Shown: positions 26,001-38,500 of the stretch, piece after piece | Position numbering within the stretch: position 1 is the stretch's first letter | Layout: the number at the start of each line of letters is the position of its first letter | Assembly (NCBI GenBank): GCA_029948255.1 | Contig: JALIZF010001268.1 | Span: 1 to 64,000, forward strand | Direction: 5' to 3' | Source of the DNA: Telmatactis stephensoni | Taxonomy: Eukaryota > Cnidaria > Anthozoa > Actiniaria > Isophelliidae | DNA length: 64,000 bases | Made by a program: the position numbers and the translations under genes | The notes under the pieces: model-generated | The model's database searches: none | What the model was told of the DNA's origin: nothing | What the model saw: only the letters and a program-made list of their open reading frames with translations

Positions 26001-29000
26001 TTTGGGTATTCAAAGTATTTGGTAACCACAGAGTTGTTTTCTGGTCTGTAAATAATGAACATTGCAATACTTTAAATCTTTTCAAGTTTCCATTCTGCCA
26101 AAGCATCTAATCTGGCCTTTTGGGGCTGTAGTATAAGCACTGCCGACTCTTTGTCAACTCTGTTCACTTTCATGTACAGTATTGTATCATGTAATTTAGA
26201 GCATTGTTTTATATCATATTCTCCTGCCATCACCATTGTGCATGGTTGCCTATTATGATAAACAAAACCATCACAAAGCTTGGCAGTCTCACAGATGACA
26301 TGTTTTACATTGTCTGCTTGGTTACTTCTAACATAATTATGTTCATGTAAGTTGCTCAGGGTCTGGACTACTCTCCTCAGCTGAGGATGTGCTGTAAAGG
26401 CCTGTCTGTATTTTTTGACAGATAATTGGCCCACTACACACCTGCCAAGTAAATATGTGAGAATTGCTGGGTTTCATATGACATCATTTTCAATCTCATT
26501 GGAATTTTTATCAGCTGAAAGACAAGTTTTTCAATAGAGTATTCTCTGGATGAGAGCATCCACCATTTGAAGCAGATAATGAGATTCATCAGCTGTTTGA
26601 AACCCAGCAATTTAGACCCTAACCAATCGTGTATTATTTCCAAGGTTTTTGTGCTATAATAATACTAACCACTTACCTATTGCATAGATCCTTCCATTCC
26701 CAGCTGCCACACCTACTCCATTACGGCTTGTTGCCATGGGAACAGAAGGTACCCATACATTAGCAAAAGGGTCGAATCGCTCAACAGTTTCAAGTCTTGA
26801 GGCATCATCACTCCCACCACATATGTACAGATAGGGTCCCAGTGCACCAACTGCAGCACCCCATCGACAAATACTCATGTCACCTACAACACATGGACAC
26901 TCTTAGCTCATGATATTTATATTTATTTGTATATATTTATCTTTTGATAAGACAGACATCCCTGGTACAAACACTGTGTTAGTCTTACTCAAGGGGCACC
27001 ATATTATTATTTTCATCACCCCTAGCCACACAAACACCATACTGTTCCTTATCCTCTAACCCTTCAGACAGCATACTGTCACCTCACCCTTACCAAAGAC
27101 AGCATTCTGTCACCTCACCCCTACCCCTACAGACAGCATACTGTTGCCTCACCCCTACCCCTACAGACAGCATACTGTTGCCTCACTCCTACCCCTACAG
27201 ACAGCATACTGTCACCTCACCCTTACCCCTAAAGACAACATACTGTCACCTCACCCCTACCCCTACAGATAGCATACTGTTGCTTCACCCCTACCCCTAC
27301 AGAGAGCATTCTGTCACCACACCCCTACCCCTACAGACAGCATTCTGTCACCTCACCCCTACCCCTACAGACAGCATACTGTTTCCTCACCCCTACCCCT
27401 AAAGACAGCATACTGTCTCCTCGCCCTTACCCCTAAAGACAGCATACTGTCACCTCACCCCTATCCCCAATGACAGCAGAGAGTCACCATACTGTTATGT
27501 AGCCAGACAAATATTCCTACATGTATCTTACCAATAGGCTTCCATTTGCCTTCCTTGGGGTCATATTTTTCACCACTTTTACTTGCTTCTCTTCTACTCA
27601 TCCCTCCTATTGCATACATAACATGATTGACAGATATTGGTCGCCTGGGTTGAATACGTTCTGACTGTATTTGAGATTTGCGTCGAGGTAGAAGCAGACA
27701 TGCAGTTGCCTCAAGCAACAGATCACTGAAAACAAGAAAAGAAAAAACTACACTGTGAATGTGTATCATCAAACTACATAATCTTATCTCTTGTGTTTTC
27801 TTGGAAACTAAATGTTCTAATACAGTACTTCAAACAGGTTTCAGGATTCTTGGCTGACTTGAGGGGGAGAGTGATGGGAGGAATCCCCTATTCTTTTTAT
27901 TTGAAAGGGAAGCTGTATCACCAGGTTACTCTATCACTTGAATCAAGCAACTTTTTAATACATACTGTACTTGGCTGGTTAAGGGCTGGGATCTCTCTTT
28001 AGACCTCCCATCTCCATAACATGTTGATTTAGGTAGGTAGGGCTACATACTGTACCTGCATAGCCTATTATTTCTAATCAACTCCTCTGATGCAACTCTA
28101 TCCATTAGAAACTCTGCAGATAGCAGAGGGAACCGTACATGCTTCAGTACTTCAGCAGAACATTCCTGAAAGATGACAAAGTAATATTAAATTCCAATAA
28201 AATATCCTGAAGTGAGGAATGAAATCAAACAACCTAAAGCTAACTTTAGGTAGTGCAATATACCTGTCTCCCTTCAAAGTCATATTTAATCCAAGCCATA
28301 ACAGCCTCAAATACTCTCTCTTCTGAATGAACACTAAGTTCATCTTCTTGTACCAGTCTTGATAGCTGTCTGGCTGACATCTCCATAAACTCCTCACCCT
28401 GTACAACTTCAATAAAGTGATTTCTGGCATATTCTTCTGACTTGGCCAGTAGTTCATTACAGGAATGAGCATCAGCTAATGCACATATACCTATTAATTC
28501 AATTTCGGATTAATAATTATAATAATACAAAGAGGTTACACAAGCTTTTGACATGTCACAGCTAGGATAGTGCCATCTTCATACAAAAGCTGACCCCAGA
28601 AGATGGCACTATCCATGGGTTAAATACTTATACAATATTTCCAGTACATTTATGCACTAGATAAGGACAATGCTCTCTAGCCTTCGTACAGCCAAGGACC
28701 AATACTCACCTATACAATTCTCTGGACTGAGCTGTCGTTTAAGAAATTCACAACATGCTTTTTGAACAGAGTGGACTTGTAATAAACAAGCAATATGTAG
28801 AACCTCTTGAACATTATTTTCTGATATTTCAATCTTGCCAGAGTAGAAATAGTCAATCATAGCTTCCATAGCTGACTCGTCAAGCTCCTGAAGGGTTACT
28901 GTACTTTGCCGACTTTCTAACAGACCTCCTAGAACATGGAAAAATAAATAATAGTTGTCGGTACATCACATAGGAATCACTGAACAAAGTGAATTTTATA

Positions 29001-29647
29001 ATTCCCTTTCTTCAAACATTGAATTTATAAATTTTATATTGGTGAAATAACAATTATAATGTAAATTAGACATTCTGATTGAGAGAAAAATAATGTGGTA
29101 CATGTCTACTTGATACTCTGTGACAGACCAAATATAGCTCACACATCATGGACACTTTCAAACTTTTTGGCAGGAAAACATATTAAGAAAACTTGGATGA
29201 CTCAAAATTACAGTTATTTGTTATTATATGTTATCAAAGAAGTAGAAAACTTGATAACACTGTAAAGTTGATTTATAGAAACACTCAGACCTGTATTAAA
29301 CACGAAAGATGTCTTGAAAAGTGATGAGAACACAATACCCAAGTCCTTCTATGTGTATAACTCACACTGTGACTAAATACCTATTACAAACCTGTAAACA
29401 TAGCCCTGAAATATGGACTATTAGACGCTAAGACAACTTTGTGTGTAGTAATACTAGTATTTCCAACAACCAGTACAATGTCACAGAACTCTTCATGTTG
29501 ACGAAGGGTGCATAAATTATTGAGAAACTCCTTGCTGTGTGCAACATCAGAGAACATACAAGAGTGGTTGTTTTCTTGAGGGGTTTTTGATTTAGGTGAG
29601 TTCTTTGCTAGATCAAGAGGTGGTGCCTGCATTAAAGAGGCAGCCAT
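23048..29647 (-). CDS. Kelch-like protein (BTB-BACK-Kelch)
   Basis: Predicted substrate adaptor of a Cullin-3 ubiquitin ligase (family knowledge). Nine coding exons, in transcript order: 29647-29392, 28928-28710, 28490-28264, 28165-28056, 27725-27532, 26883-26677, 25497-25266, 24510-24283, 23213-23048. All junctions have GT-AG sites and consistent phase, giving 612 aa. BTB occupies about residues 40-155 (EFCDIVLVVGNTSITTHKVVLA, with a split at AMFTG|GLL). BACK follows (FIEVVQGEEFMEMS, ERVFEAVMAWIKYD, VRFPLL). Then there are six Kelch repeats, each with a GG pair and a conserved Y..DP....W. The first reads YAIGG...EKYDPKEGKW and the last YVVGGYDG...ERYDPLTNQW. The Ser/Thr-rich tail ends in NHSHSS. 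The start ATG lies three bases inside its exon after a TTTTTCAG acceptor, so a 5'UTR exon is expected. The KLHL subtype was not resolved. It is convergent with the upstream channel gene. Confidence 0.93.
23425..23695. mobile_element. MITE family B, copy 1 (Kelch-gene intron)
   Basis: Hairpin-rich repeat: GTATAAACACGATGGAAGAT and its complement ATCTTCCATCGTGTTTATA surround AGCAAGAGAAAAG...CTTTT. It is followed by GCGATCGTTTTATATTGCTT and an end rich in GCGCGCGTTATATCTCAAAT. A close copy lies at 59.12-59.43 kb. Confidence 0.8.
25559..25713. mobile_element. 155 bp MITE with 9 bp TSD (Mutator-like), Kelch-gene intron
   Basis: The ends TAGCCTCCTCCGCAGGCAAC... and the inverted complement match for about 35 bases. 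AACTGAGGG is duplicated on both sides (25550-25558 and 25714-25722). The 9 bp duplication and length of the arms fit a Mutator-type MITE. The core is purine-rich (GGGAGGAGGGGGGAGGGG). Confidence 0.9.
26072..26436 (-). CDS. Unidentified coding exon inside a Kelch-gene intron
   Basis: A 120-residue open frame on the same strand as the Kelch gene, between its sixth and seventh coding exons. The composition is protein-like (LRRVVQTLSNLHEHNYVRS, KLCDGFVYHNRQPC, VLILQPQKARLDALAEW, ending KLEKI and TAA), with no low complexity. A TGTGTAG acceptor at 26437 would join it in phase to exon six of the Kelch gene: the last G of that exon plus TG gives a Val codon, then GQLSVKKY. It could therefore be an alternative terminal exon that replaces the last three Kelch repeats, a nested gene fragment, or a retro-copied exon. 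I do not recognise the domain. Confidence 0.5.
26463..26612. mobile_element. Palindromic MITE in Kelch-gene intron
   Basis: AATTGCTGGGTTTCATATGA near the left is inverted as GTTTGAAACCCAGCAATTT at the right, enclosing about 110 bases that also contain partial inverted sequence (CAGCTG...CAGCTG, AATCTCATT...AATGAGATT). It is non-coding. Confidence 0.7.
27000..27480. repeat. 37 bp minisatellite in Kelch-gene intron
   Basis: About a dozen tandem copies of a unit close to CCTCACCCCTACCCCTACAG followed by ACAGCATACTGTC, with point differences (CATTCTG, TTGCC, AAAGAC). It is located in the intron between the fourth and fifth coding exons from the 3' end. It gives a spurious repetitive plus-strand ORF. 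Confidence 0.9.
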
Positions 29648-31352
29648 TGTCTGAAAAACACACATCAAAATCAATAAATCAATTTGAAGGATTACTAAAC
29701 AAATAAGTGAATTATATTTGTACTAATGCACATGTACTAGTAACCAAGGTAGTAAATTGAACTAATAAACCATATAAAAAAATCAAACCCAATTGAACTC
29801 CATTACTGGTTCAGCAATCAAATTTTAACATTTTGATGATTTTTCAAATCCAGTCCAAGTGGAATGGTTTAATATTTGCATGTACATGTTGATGAAGATG
29901 AGAGATTTTTTGAGCCACTGATTCAACTCAGATGACCAAGTATATAGCTTCTATATTTGTTTCTAATCTCTCGCCTTGGTGTTAAGCCTTGTAACTGACC
30001 ATTTGAAGCCAATCTTGCCAGGCTTTCAAATTTCAGAGCACTGATTCAAGTGAAGAATAATTCATCATTCCATATGATTGATTGCAATCACATTTTGGTT
30101 AGTTTGATCATGCTTCATTGCAAAACCCAATCCAAAAACAATCATGATTGGGATTCAATTGAATTTGATTGCCAAACTTCTGATTGACTACACACCAAGC
30201 CTTCAAAGGCTAATTGTATTTGAAATTTATTAGTGATTGCCTACAAGTCTAGCTAAACTAATGTTTAGGTGTTAATTGATTTCAATTTATCATTTTGATT
30301 TTTCAAATTTTAATCCACTACTTGCAGCTTAGTCTCTGTTAGAGTACTGATACATCATGGGTACACGTACAAGCTGGAAAAACACTTCGTCAGAGTACCA
30401 TATTTGTTGGTACATACAATATTGCATAAAAACACAAATAGAATAACCTCACTGCCATACAAGATAATCTCAAATTAAAGTTATACAGTCAGGTTTTTCA
30501 ACTGTACTCATTCAAAATTTACAGTTCTAGTGGTATTATAAAAGCAGTAAAGCTTGACTAAAGACCTAAATGACAATATATTAGCCCTTTCTTCTGCAAA
30601 TGACAGTACAATAGACAGTTAAGGTCCCAACGGACATATACATAAAAGCTATACTGTCATCGGGGTAAGTAAGCATAACAAATTAATGGTTTGAATAATG
30701 CTGTGGAAAAAAATAAGCTTGGATCATCAATTTTTAAGATATCGGGATCGTATTTTACTCTATACCGTACGAGGAAACGGAAATTACATATGAAGAAAAA
30801 GGGTTGGTTGATCAAGCCACTGGAAACAAACAGATCAACTAAAAATACAAATTGTTAGCCAGACTGAGTTTTCTAAAAGTTTTCTCTGATCTCTTACTAA
30901 TTAAAGACCACCAACATCTACATATTATGAATATATTTTACTGTAAGCTTAGAAAACTAAATATCACACAAGAGAAATACTATGTAAAGGCTTTTAAATG
31001 CTGATACTAGTAAGAAAGATTCGACCAAGAAAAAGTCCAAATCTATGATCATGCACTGAAGTTGCGGTCCATCACAACAAAGCTTCGCTATGATTTCTCA
31101 AATCGACAAAATCCATTACCGGAATATTTTAAATAAACTTACTACTGAGGCAGTGAGCAAACTATAACACTGTCTGAATGTAGGAAAACTAAAAACAAGT
31201 TAAAGAATTGATAAACTACAAGAGAGAACTAACTCAACGAACCGAGAATTTAAGCTTACCCCTCTCACTTCGATTGTCAGGATAAAAAACCGTACTAATT
31301 AGAACCCATTCATTGGCCTTTTAACCTATAAAAACATTTCTATAAACTTACC

Positions 31353-31420
31353 TTATGAAGTTACGTTTACTTTAATAGGAAAAGAGGTTTTTCCATGGAA
31401 AAATTGTAGTAAAATGTCCG
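31353..31420 (-). other. Probable 5'UTR exon and promoter of the Kelch-like gene
   Basis: A strong donor (CATAAG|GTAAGT on the minus strand, exon end at 31352-31353) lies 1.7 kb upstream of the first coding exon, which itself opens after an acceptor. The exon's 5' end and the promoter were not placed. Nearby sequence (31430-31560) is less AT-rich and contains a TGACGTCA-like site (TGATGTGACGTCAC), a possible CREB/ATF site. The intervening 29651-31352 shows nothing else recognised. Confidence 0.45.
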
Positions 31421-31683
31421 CCAAAACACGAGTATTTTCGACTCCTTCGCGGGAGTTGTGATTATAACTGATGTGACGTCACTTGGAGTTAAGCCATATT
31501 AGGAGTTCTACAGGAAACGGAAGCAGGGTGGGAGGGACAAATGTCAGTTCACTTCCGTTTATGAAACGATTTGAACTTTTGTTATCAAAAGTTGATTGCG
31601 GATAGCTGAAGCTGAAACTTCATCAAAGTTTGGTAAGCTTTATACAAGTTTTGCTCAGTCTTTCATTTGTTATGGATTACAGA

Positions 31684-31707
31684 TAATAATAATAGTAATA
31701 ATAATGA

Positions 31708-31778
<71 letters not shown>
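31684..31778. repeat. (AAT)n microsatellite
   Basis: ATAATAATAATAG-type sequence passing into (AAAT)4 and then a long pure AAT run. Confidence 0.95.
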
Positions 31779-31779
<1 letters not shown>

Positions 31780-34700
31780 TACAAACTTATAGAGCGCTAT
31801 TTCCTGTAGCTCAATAGTGTTTTACATAAACTGATAAATCAGTTTATTTTTTAATTTATCATCTTATTTTTTGCTCAATGCTCACCAAAGTTGGCATCAT
31901 CACATAACTTTATGAGCTTACGATCTTAAAATCAAAATTTTGGAGATATGGCTCACGTGACCTGGAAGGTCTCTTCATTGAGCCCAAATTATGGTTATTT
32001 TCTCTACATGAAACTTTTTGGTGTATTTTGATTTCTTCCTGTAAGGTATATATGAATGTGTCTTACCACCTGAAACATTATCACCCAATTAGGAGATATT
32101 TGCTAATCTTTGATCGATCTAGGTCATGTGACCGATTTTGCATAATACCTCCTAAACAAGCAATGATGGTGCAAGTACACGTTAAGACAATATATAATAC
32201 ACCCTGCAGGAAGAAGTCAAATTTACTTATCGAAAAAACAAATTCACTATCAAATTCATCATCATCCATCAGTTAGCTGGATATTCTTGTGGGATTTTTA
32301 TAGACTGAAATGTATGTGTTTAACATGATAATGAGGCTCATTTTAAAAATTCATATCTTTGCATATCTAATCTTGAATTTGCTGTAGTTTTTTCCCTTAG
32401 TCATCTTATAAACTGAAACTTTGCTAATATCGAGATACCCTTTTCTATTTCTGGCATTCATTTTGACGGTGCTGCTTGATTTAGGGGAGATAAGGTCACA
32501 TGACCAGTTAGTGCAAGTCCCCCATTACCTGTCAGCACTTCTGTGACTAACAGCTTATCATATGTGATGAACTTTGGCGTGACCTGTCACATGTATGCAA
32601 CGGTTAATGTAGTTTTAAATCCAAATCCCCTACCCCAGGTAATGAATTATAACCAAGGGCAGGAAAAGAATTAGGCCTTGATTGTTCTCTCGCCTGCTCA
32701 TGTGAAAGGTATAGGAAAAGGGATAGGGAATCTGAAAATTGACACACAAGACTGCAAAAGACAAAACTAAATAAAGAAATTAAATACACAACAAACATTT
32801 TATTTCACCACATTTCTTTTAATCATTGAAAAGATCACTATCAAAACTTGACAAACATCTTTATTACCAATTAATAACCTAGCATCTTAGGTCTGACTTC
32901 CCCTTGCTAGTTTGTGGCATAAGCATAAGCTCAAGATGTAAGACATGAAAATGTAGTACTGGGGTGACTTCAATAAAACTATTACAATTATTGTAATTAG
33001 ACGTTCTTGGTAGCTAAAACAATAGCTACACTTTTAAATTACACTTGTAATAGTTTTATCCAAGTCAACCCTCACATTTTATAGTGTGAAAGACTGCAAA
33101 TGAGTGATATTTGTGGCCTTTGTTCTGCTAAGCATTTTGCTGTTAGAACTGGGCCATAAGCTTTATACACATTACATTGTAACTTTCAAAAACTACTGTA
33201 CAGGAAACAAGCTTTTGATTATCAAATGTAGACTTTTTTACAGTCTCCTTCTCAGCTGCCAGGTTCTTTTTCACAAGAAAACTTCTCAACATTGCACCAC
33301 TAGGTTTGTGTAACAAAAACCCTAAGATCGCTATGAAGGAAACTACTTAATGAATGAGTTTTGATCAGGTATTTTTAAATTCATAAAACAGAAAAAGAAT
33401 TACCATAGCTGAAAAGTGCATGTTAAAATTAGGAAATTAGTAGCAAGACAGTGAAGTTTGAAGGAATTGAATCCATTAGTCTCGCGAGAATATGAAGTTT
33501 TGAAAAGTGTGAATTTGTAAGAAAACCTTAAGTTTGCTAGTAGGCATCTCTTGCCTACCAGCGAATGTTTTCAATATACAGAATTAAATCAATTTCAGAA
33601 AATTCTTTCAAACTTTGTGAGTTTGAAAGTTACTTCATTCAAACTTTACAGTTGTACTAATTTTGGCATGCTCTTTCTGGCTATGGCAATTATATTTCTG
33701 TACTGTGACTTTTGGAATTACATGATAAAAGCTCATTCATGGAAAACTGGCATATTTGACTGTATTGGTTTGGATTCTTGTGAGAACACAGCCTGACAGA
33801 AGAAAAGAAGTTCTATTTAACAAGAAAACTGCATGGCGAATGTTATCAATAATCCACAATGGACGCATTTAGGTAAGTTGAATCATTCTTGTGAATTTAC
33901 AAATATTTTTTTCTGTGGGTTTTAATGAGCAAAAAAGTTTAATTTAAATAGAAAATGCTTTTTATCATATATAATATATAATTTAGATATACCAATCTAA
34001 ACATTATAAATTATCTCTTATTCAATCCAAACATGAATCAAACGTCTATAATTTGTCAAATAATGTACAACATATAGTTCATCCAATTCATGTGCATTAT
34101 ATATACATGTATCAGATAATACTTCAAAATAAAGTTCACTTAAATAACTTGTGCTGGTACTTTTATCAATTTTTTTTTCAATTTGTGAATGAGTGTACAG
34201 TACCTTTGGGAACCAAGGGTTATTATTTACTTGTTTCTTGCTCCAAGAAAAATGGTACAAGTTCTCACAGGCAATATTCCCAGGGGATTTCTCCCAGCAG
34301 TGGTAAACAAGCAACAGAATAATAGCCCTGGATTTCCAATGATGATATCTCTTGAGTCTACTATTTTTTGTGTCAGATAACGATAAATTATTTTAGAAAG
34401 TTTTAGCAAGTTCTACAAAATTGCTATATTTTGTACTTGCTAAAGTAAGTATTCTTGGGTATTCTTAGTCAATCATAAAAATCATCATTCACCCCTGAAA
34501 ATTGCTAAGGTGTCTATTTGCATCAACTTTGGCCCTATAAAACATAGAAGCTGAGAATGAAATGAGAATTTGAAATCTGTTAATTAGATGATTTTAATTA
34601 AGCATATGTACGTTTGCAAACAGCAACTGAGATGAATTCTTGGTAATGTAGCCAATTCATAGATAAAACATATTGAAATCCATACTAGTGTACCCAGGAG

Positions 34701-35534
34701 CCATTTCGGTCTCAGCTTCTAGATTCAATGTTTTTGAAAGGGCCAATGTTTGTGCAAATAGGTATAATAATATGCTGCTGGTATTTACTAAAGTTACTTT
34801 ATTTGGCATAAACTAAAGAGTGAAAAGACATGTCCTTTAATTTGGGGTAATGACCCAAAGTTACAACTTTCACAAAGACAATTTTTTCTCTTTTGTCTAT
34901 CCTAATATGGTGATCTACAATATATTAATGGATGCGCTGCTGTATTAGTGCCAAGACAGTTACAAAGTTATAAAATAGCCTGAAATGGGACACATTTTAT
35001 TTGCCCAGTTGTGCCCCTTTTTTGCCATCATTTCTGTTTAATCACATTAATGTTTGATTGGCACAGACGGTATAGAGTGACAACAAATCACTCTAGCAGG
35101 AACTATACTTAAGCCTGCTTTAAACTTGCAACATGCACAAATAACATGAGTGTGGATTTTAAGACAGTCAAGTAATAATTAGTATGCCCAAGTTCATGAA
35201 AGCCCAATTAGCATTATTCCAAGATTGTACTCTAAGATTAGTGCTAACTGGGCATTGCAGGAACTGGGGCTAATATGCTGATCAGTTACCAAAATATCTG
35301 GATTGCAATCAGTGTGTTGAGAAGGTGAATCAAAGTGACCAAAATACCAAAAGACACTTTCTTACAACCACATAATAAAGCACAATTTGTGAAATAATAA
35401 TTAAAAGAAAATATTTTATTCTAATTATTATGTTTATCAAAAATACTGATTTGCAACCTACTGACCTTTGATTTTGGTGCATCTATCCATCATAAATATT
35501 TCAGTTTTAATCAATTTAAGTATGATTTATTTGG
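31780..35534. other. Intergenic; one small MITE, no gene recognised
   Basis: AT-rich sequence without convincing coding regions. An inverted repeat at about 32961-33072 (GGGTGACTTCAATAAAAC... and GTTTTATCCAAGTCAACCCT) is a likely MITE. The region just below 35.5 kb holds the 3'UTR of the kinase gene. Short ORFs at 33.5 and 34.1 kb have no family features. Confidence 0.5.
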
Positions 35535-38500
35535 CTATGATGAGGAGGAGTCCTTAGATTTGGCTCGATTTCCCAGCAAGAATGAAAGAAACATTGGTGA
35601 TCGCACCCTTCTTTTTGACTTTGAATTATTAGGAGTGCTTTGCTTCAAACCATCAATCTTCTCTCTCCGCATTTCTTTCTCCATTTCTTGACGGCTTGAT
35701 GCTTCAGCATTGATTACTGAATAACTACCAGAGCGGTCAAAATTCAAAGCCCTCAAGTTTTTACAAGTTGTAGTGTCATCATCATCATCTTCAGTGGGAG
35801 ATGCATCACGTCTCAAACTTGAATGTGGAGAGGAATACTCACTGTTGGTGTACAGAGATGAACTTTCAACAGTTGAACCACTATCGGTCATTGAATCAAT
35901 TCCTGATGACATTGAAACGATGTCTGAACTCTGTCCTCCTTTATCAGCAGTTTTCTCCAAATGATTGACATAATGTAAGTCTGGTATAGCATTTCTAGAA
36001 TATGCCTGAACTAAAGATGGTGATATAGTGTGTCGGCGTGACTCTGAGATGGAGTGTGGGTATGTATGAGCTGATTTTCCTGGTGTCCCGGGACATGACG
36101 TTGATAAGCACGGTTTGCCCCTTACAGCTAGCAAGGAGTCAGTTTGGTCATGCTCATGAGCAAAAAATTGAGAAGTTTTTTCAGTTGGTAGAGGTGAAAC
36201 ATGAGTTAAAACTGATGATGAATGGCTTCTTCGTTTTCCTTTGATAAGAGTATGATCCTTGGAATGCAAACCCAGCACATTCTTGAAAAATCCCATCAGC
36301 TTTGCAGGAGTATTCTTCAGTAAATCATCAGTTGTCGTATGAAATAGTTTCCTACTAGAAATCCATGACAGTCTTTTATGCTTATTCTCACTGTTACTTC
36401 TACAACGATGGTCTACATTCTCGATTACAGTATGGGATGGTGATAATAACTGTCCTGAACTTGTTGTATTGCTCCATATACTTGAGTTGTTGTTGTTTAA
36501 AGAGTTATCTAATGGAAAGTCTTCATTTATGCTGGTCTTAACTGATGACGATTCAAAGGGCATTTCTGGTCTTCTTGGAAATTTGAGGAGAATTGAATCA
36601 AGATGTTTGACTGTGACAGCAAAGGATGGACGACTGTGTGGATCCATCTGACAGCAACACACAGCAGCATGTAAAAACTCAAGGGGACAATCACCAACAA
36701 TGGTCTTAAACTTGTCTACATCAAGACCAAATGACTGTTGAACAAATACAAAAAAAAGAAGACATTTTTAGCCTAGTATACTAATTGTAAAGAAAGGTCT
36801 GAACCCAGGTATATCTATGTTTATCGAAGTAACAATATTTGTAATGTGATCATCTGGGTGGATGTAGTCCTGGGAAGGACTGTTTGGTGTGACTGACGTT
36901 TCGACAACCTAAGTGGAAGTCATCTTCAGAGTCAAGTGAGTCAAGTGACTAAAGAAAAGTCAGGTGTGGGTCTTACTTATACTGCCACATGCTAATTACC
37001 TGGAGTTGCGTAATTAGCGGTATCGGTCTAATTAGTGGTATTGGTCTAGCTAATTGGGGCGTGTTGGTGCGCTGGCGGCATGATTGTCAGATTTGCTTTT
37101 GTTCACAAGCCTATTGTACAGTGCTGGTAGTTTGATTGAGCGGTTGAGTGGTTCACACTCAAACTTAGTAAACCAGCTTTCAAGTACTAAGCAACGACTA
37201 ACCCCAAAGTAATTAAACATTTTTATACCACAAACCACAATATACTTGTAAGTCTTGTACTTACTCCTGTTCTTGGTAGTTCATCTGGATCTGCTTGTAC
37301 TCTACCAATAATTTCACACATGATAATGCCATAGGAAAACACATCAGCCTGATTAAAGAAACACTGACTATTATTACTGTAATGTAATTTCTGATTCAAG
37401 ACTTGGCAGCCATAAATGTATGACAAGTTGTAAATGTTTGGTTCCAGAAAATATCCATACCCCAACTATGGAGTCAATCTGGAATTCCATTCCAAGTCCA
37501 TAATTCCAAGCCATTCCCTTTGAAACCTCCAAAAATAATTTGTTCCATTCTTGATCTGTCCATAAATTTGTTCTATTTATCTGTCTCCGCCCCCAAATTC
37601 CTCTGGAACCTCAAATAATATTTTGTTCCATTCTCTGTCCATAAATTTGTTCTATTTATCTGTCTCCGCCCCCAAATTCCTCTGGAACCTCCAATAATAT
37701 TTGTTCCATTCTCTGTCCATAAATTTGTTCTATATATCTGCCTCCTCCCCCAAATCCCTCTGGAACTTCCAATAATATTTTGCTCCATTCTCTGTCCATA
37801 AATTTGTCCTATTTATCTGCCTCCGCCCCCAAATCTCTCTGGAACCTCCAATTATAATAATTTGTTCCATTCTCTGTCTATAAATTTGTTCTATTTATCT
37901 GTCTCCGCCCCCAAATCTCTCTGGAACCTCCAATAATATTTTGTTCCATTCTCTAGTCCATAAATTTGTTCTATTTATCTGTCTCCACCCCCAAATCCCT
38001 CTGGAACCTCAAATAATATTTTGTTCCATTCTCTAGTCCATAAATTTGTTCTATTTATCTGTCTCTGCCCCCAAATCCCTCTGGAACCTCCAATAATATT
38101 TTGTTCCATTGTCTGTACATAAATTTGTTCTATTTATCTGCCTCTGCCCCCAAATCCCTCTAATCTGTCCCCTCCCCCAAATCCTTCTGAAATCTCCAAT
38201 AATAATTTCTTCCATTCTCTGTCCATAAATTTTGTTTCTCTTCCCTGTAGAACCTCAACATTTTCTTCCACTTGCTGGAAGTATTTTGTGGTATTTCTCC
38301 ATCCCTCTCCTTCCACTGTGAATTTTTTAATTCCCTCCATTAACAGGGTTCCCAGGGGTCAGGGAAAAGTCAGGGAAAAACACAGTCAGGGAAAAGTCAG
38401 GGAATTCTTTATTTGGTCAGGGAAATTGAGATTTTCACTTCAAGTCAGGGAAAAGTCAGGGAATTTTGTATTTATACGTAAAAACATTTCTTGTAGATGC

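Noticed and set aside
27178..27402. Repetitive TPTPTDSILL-type ORF on the plus strand
   Set aside because: A minisatellite inside an intron of a minus-strand gene. Its 37 bp period is not a multiple of 3 and stops are avoided only by composition.
37573..37788. Repetitive [13 protein letters not shown] minus-strand ORF
   Set aside because: The ~80 bp intronic minisatellite translated; broken in other units.
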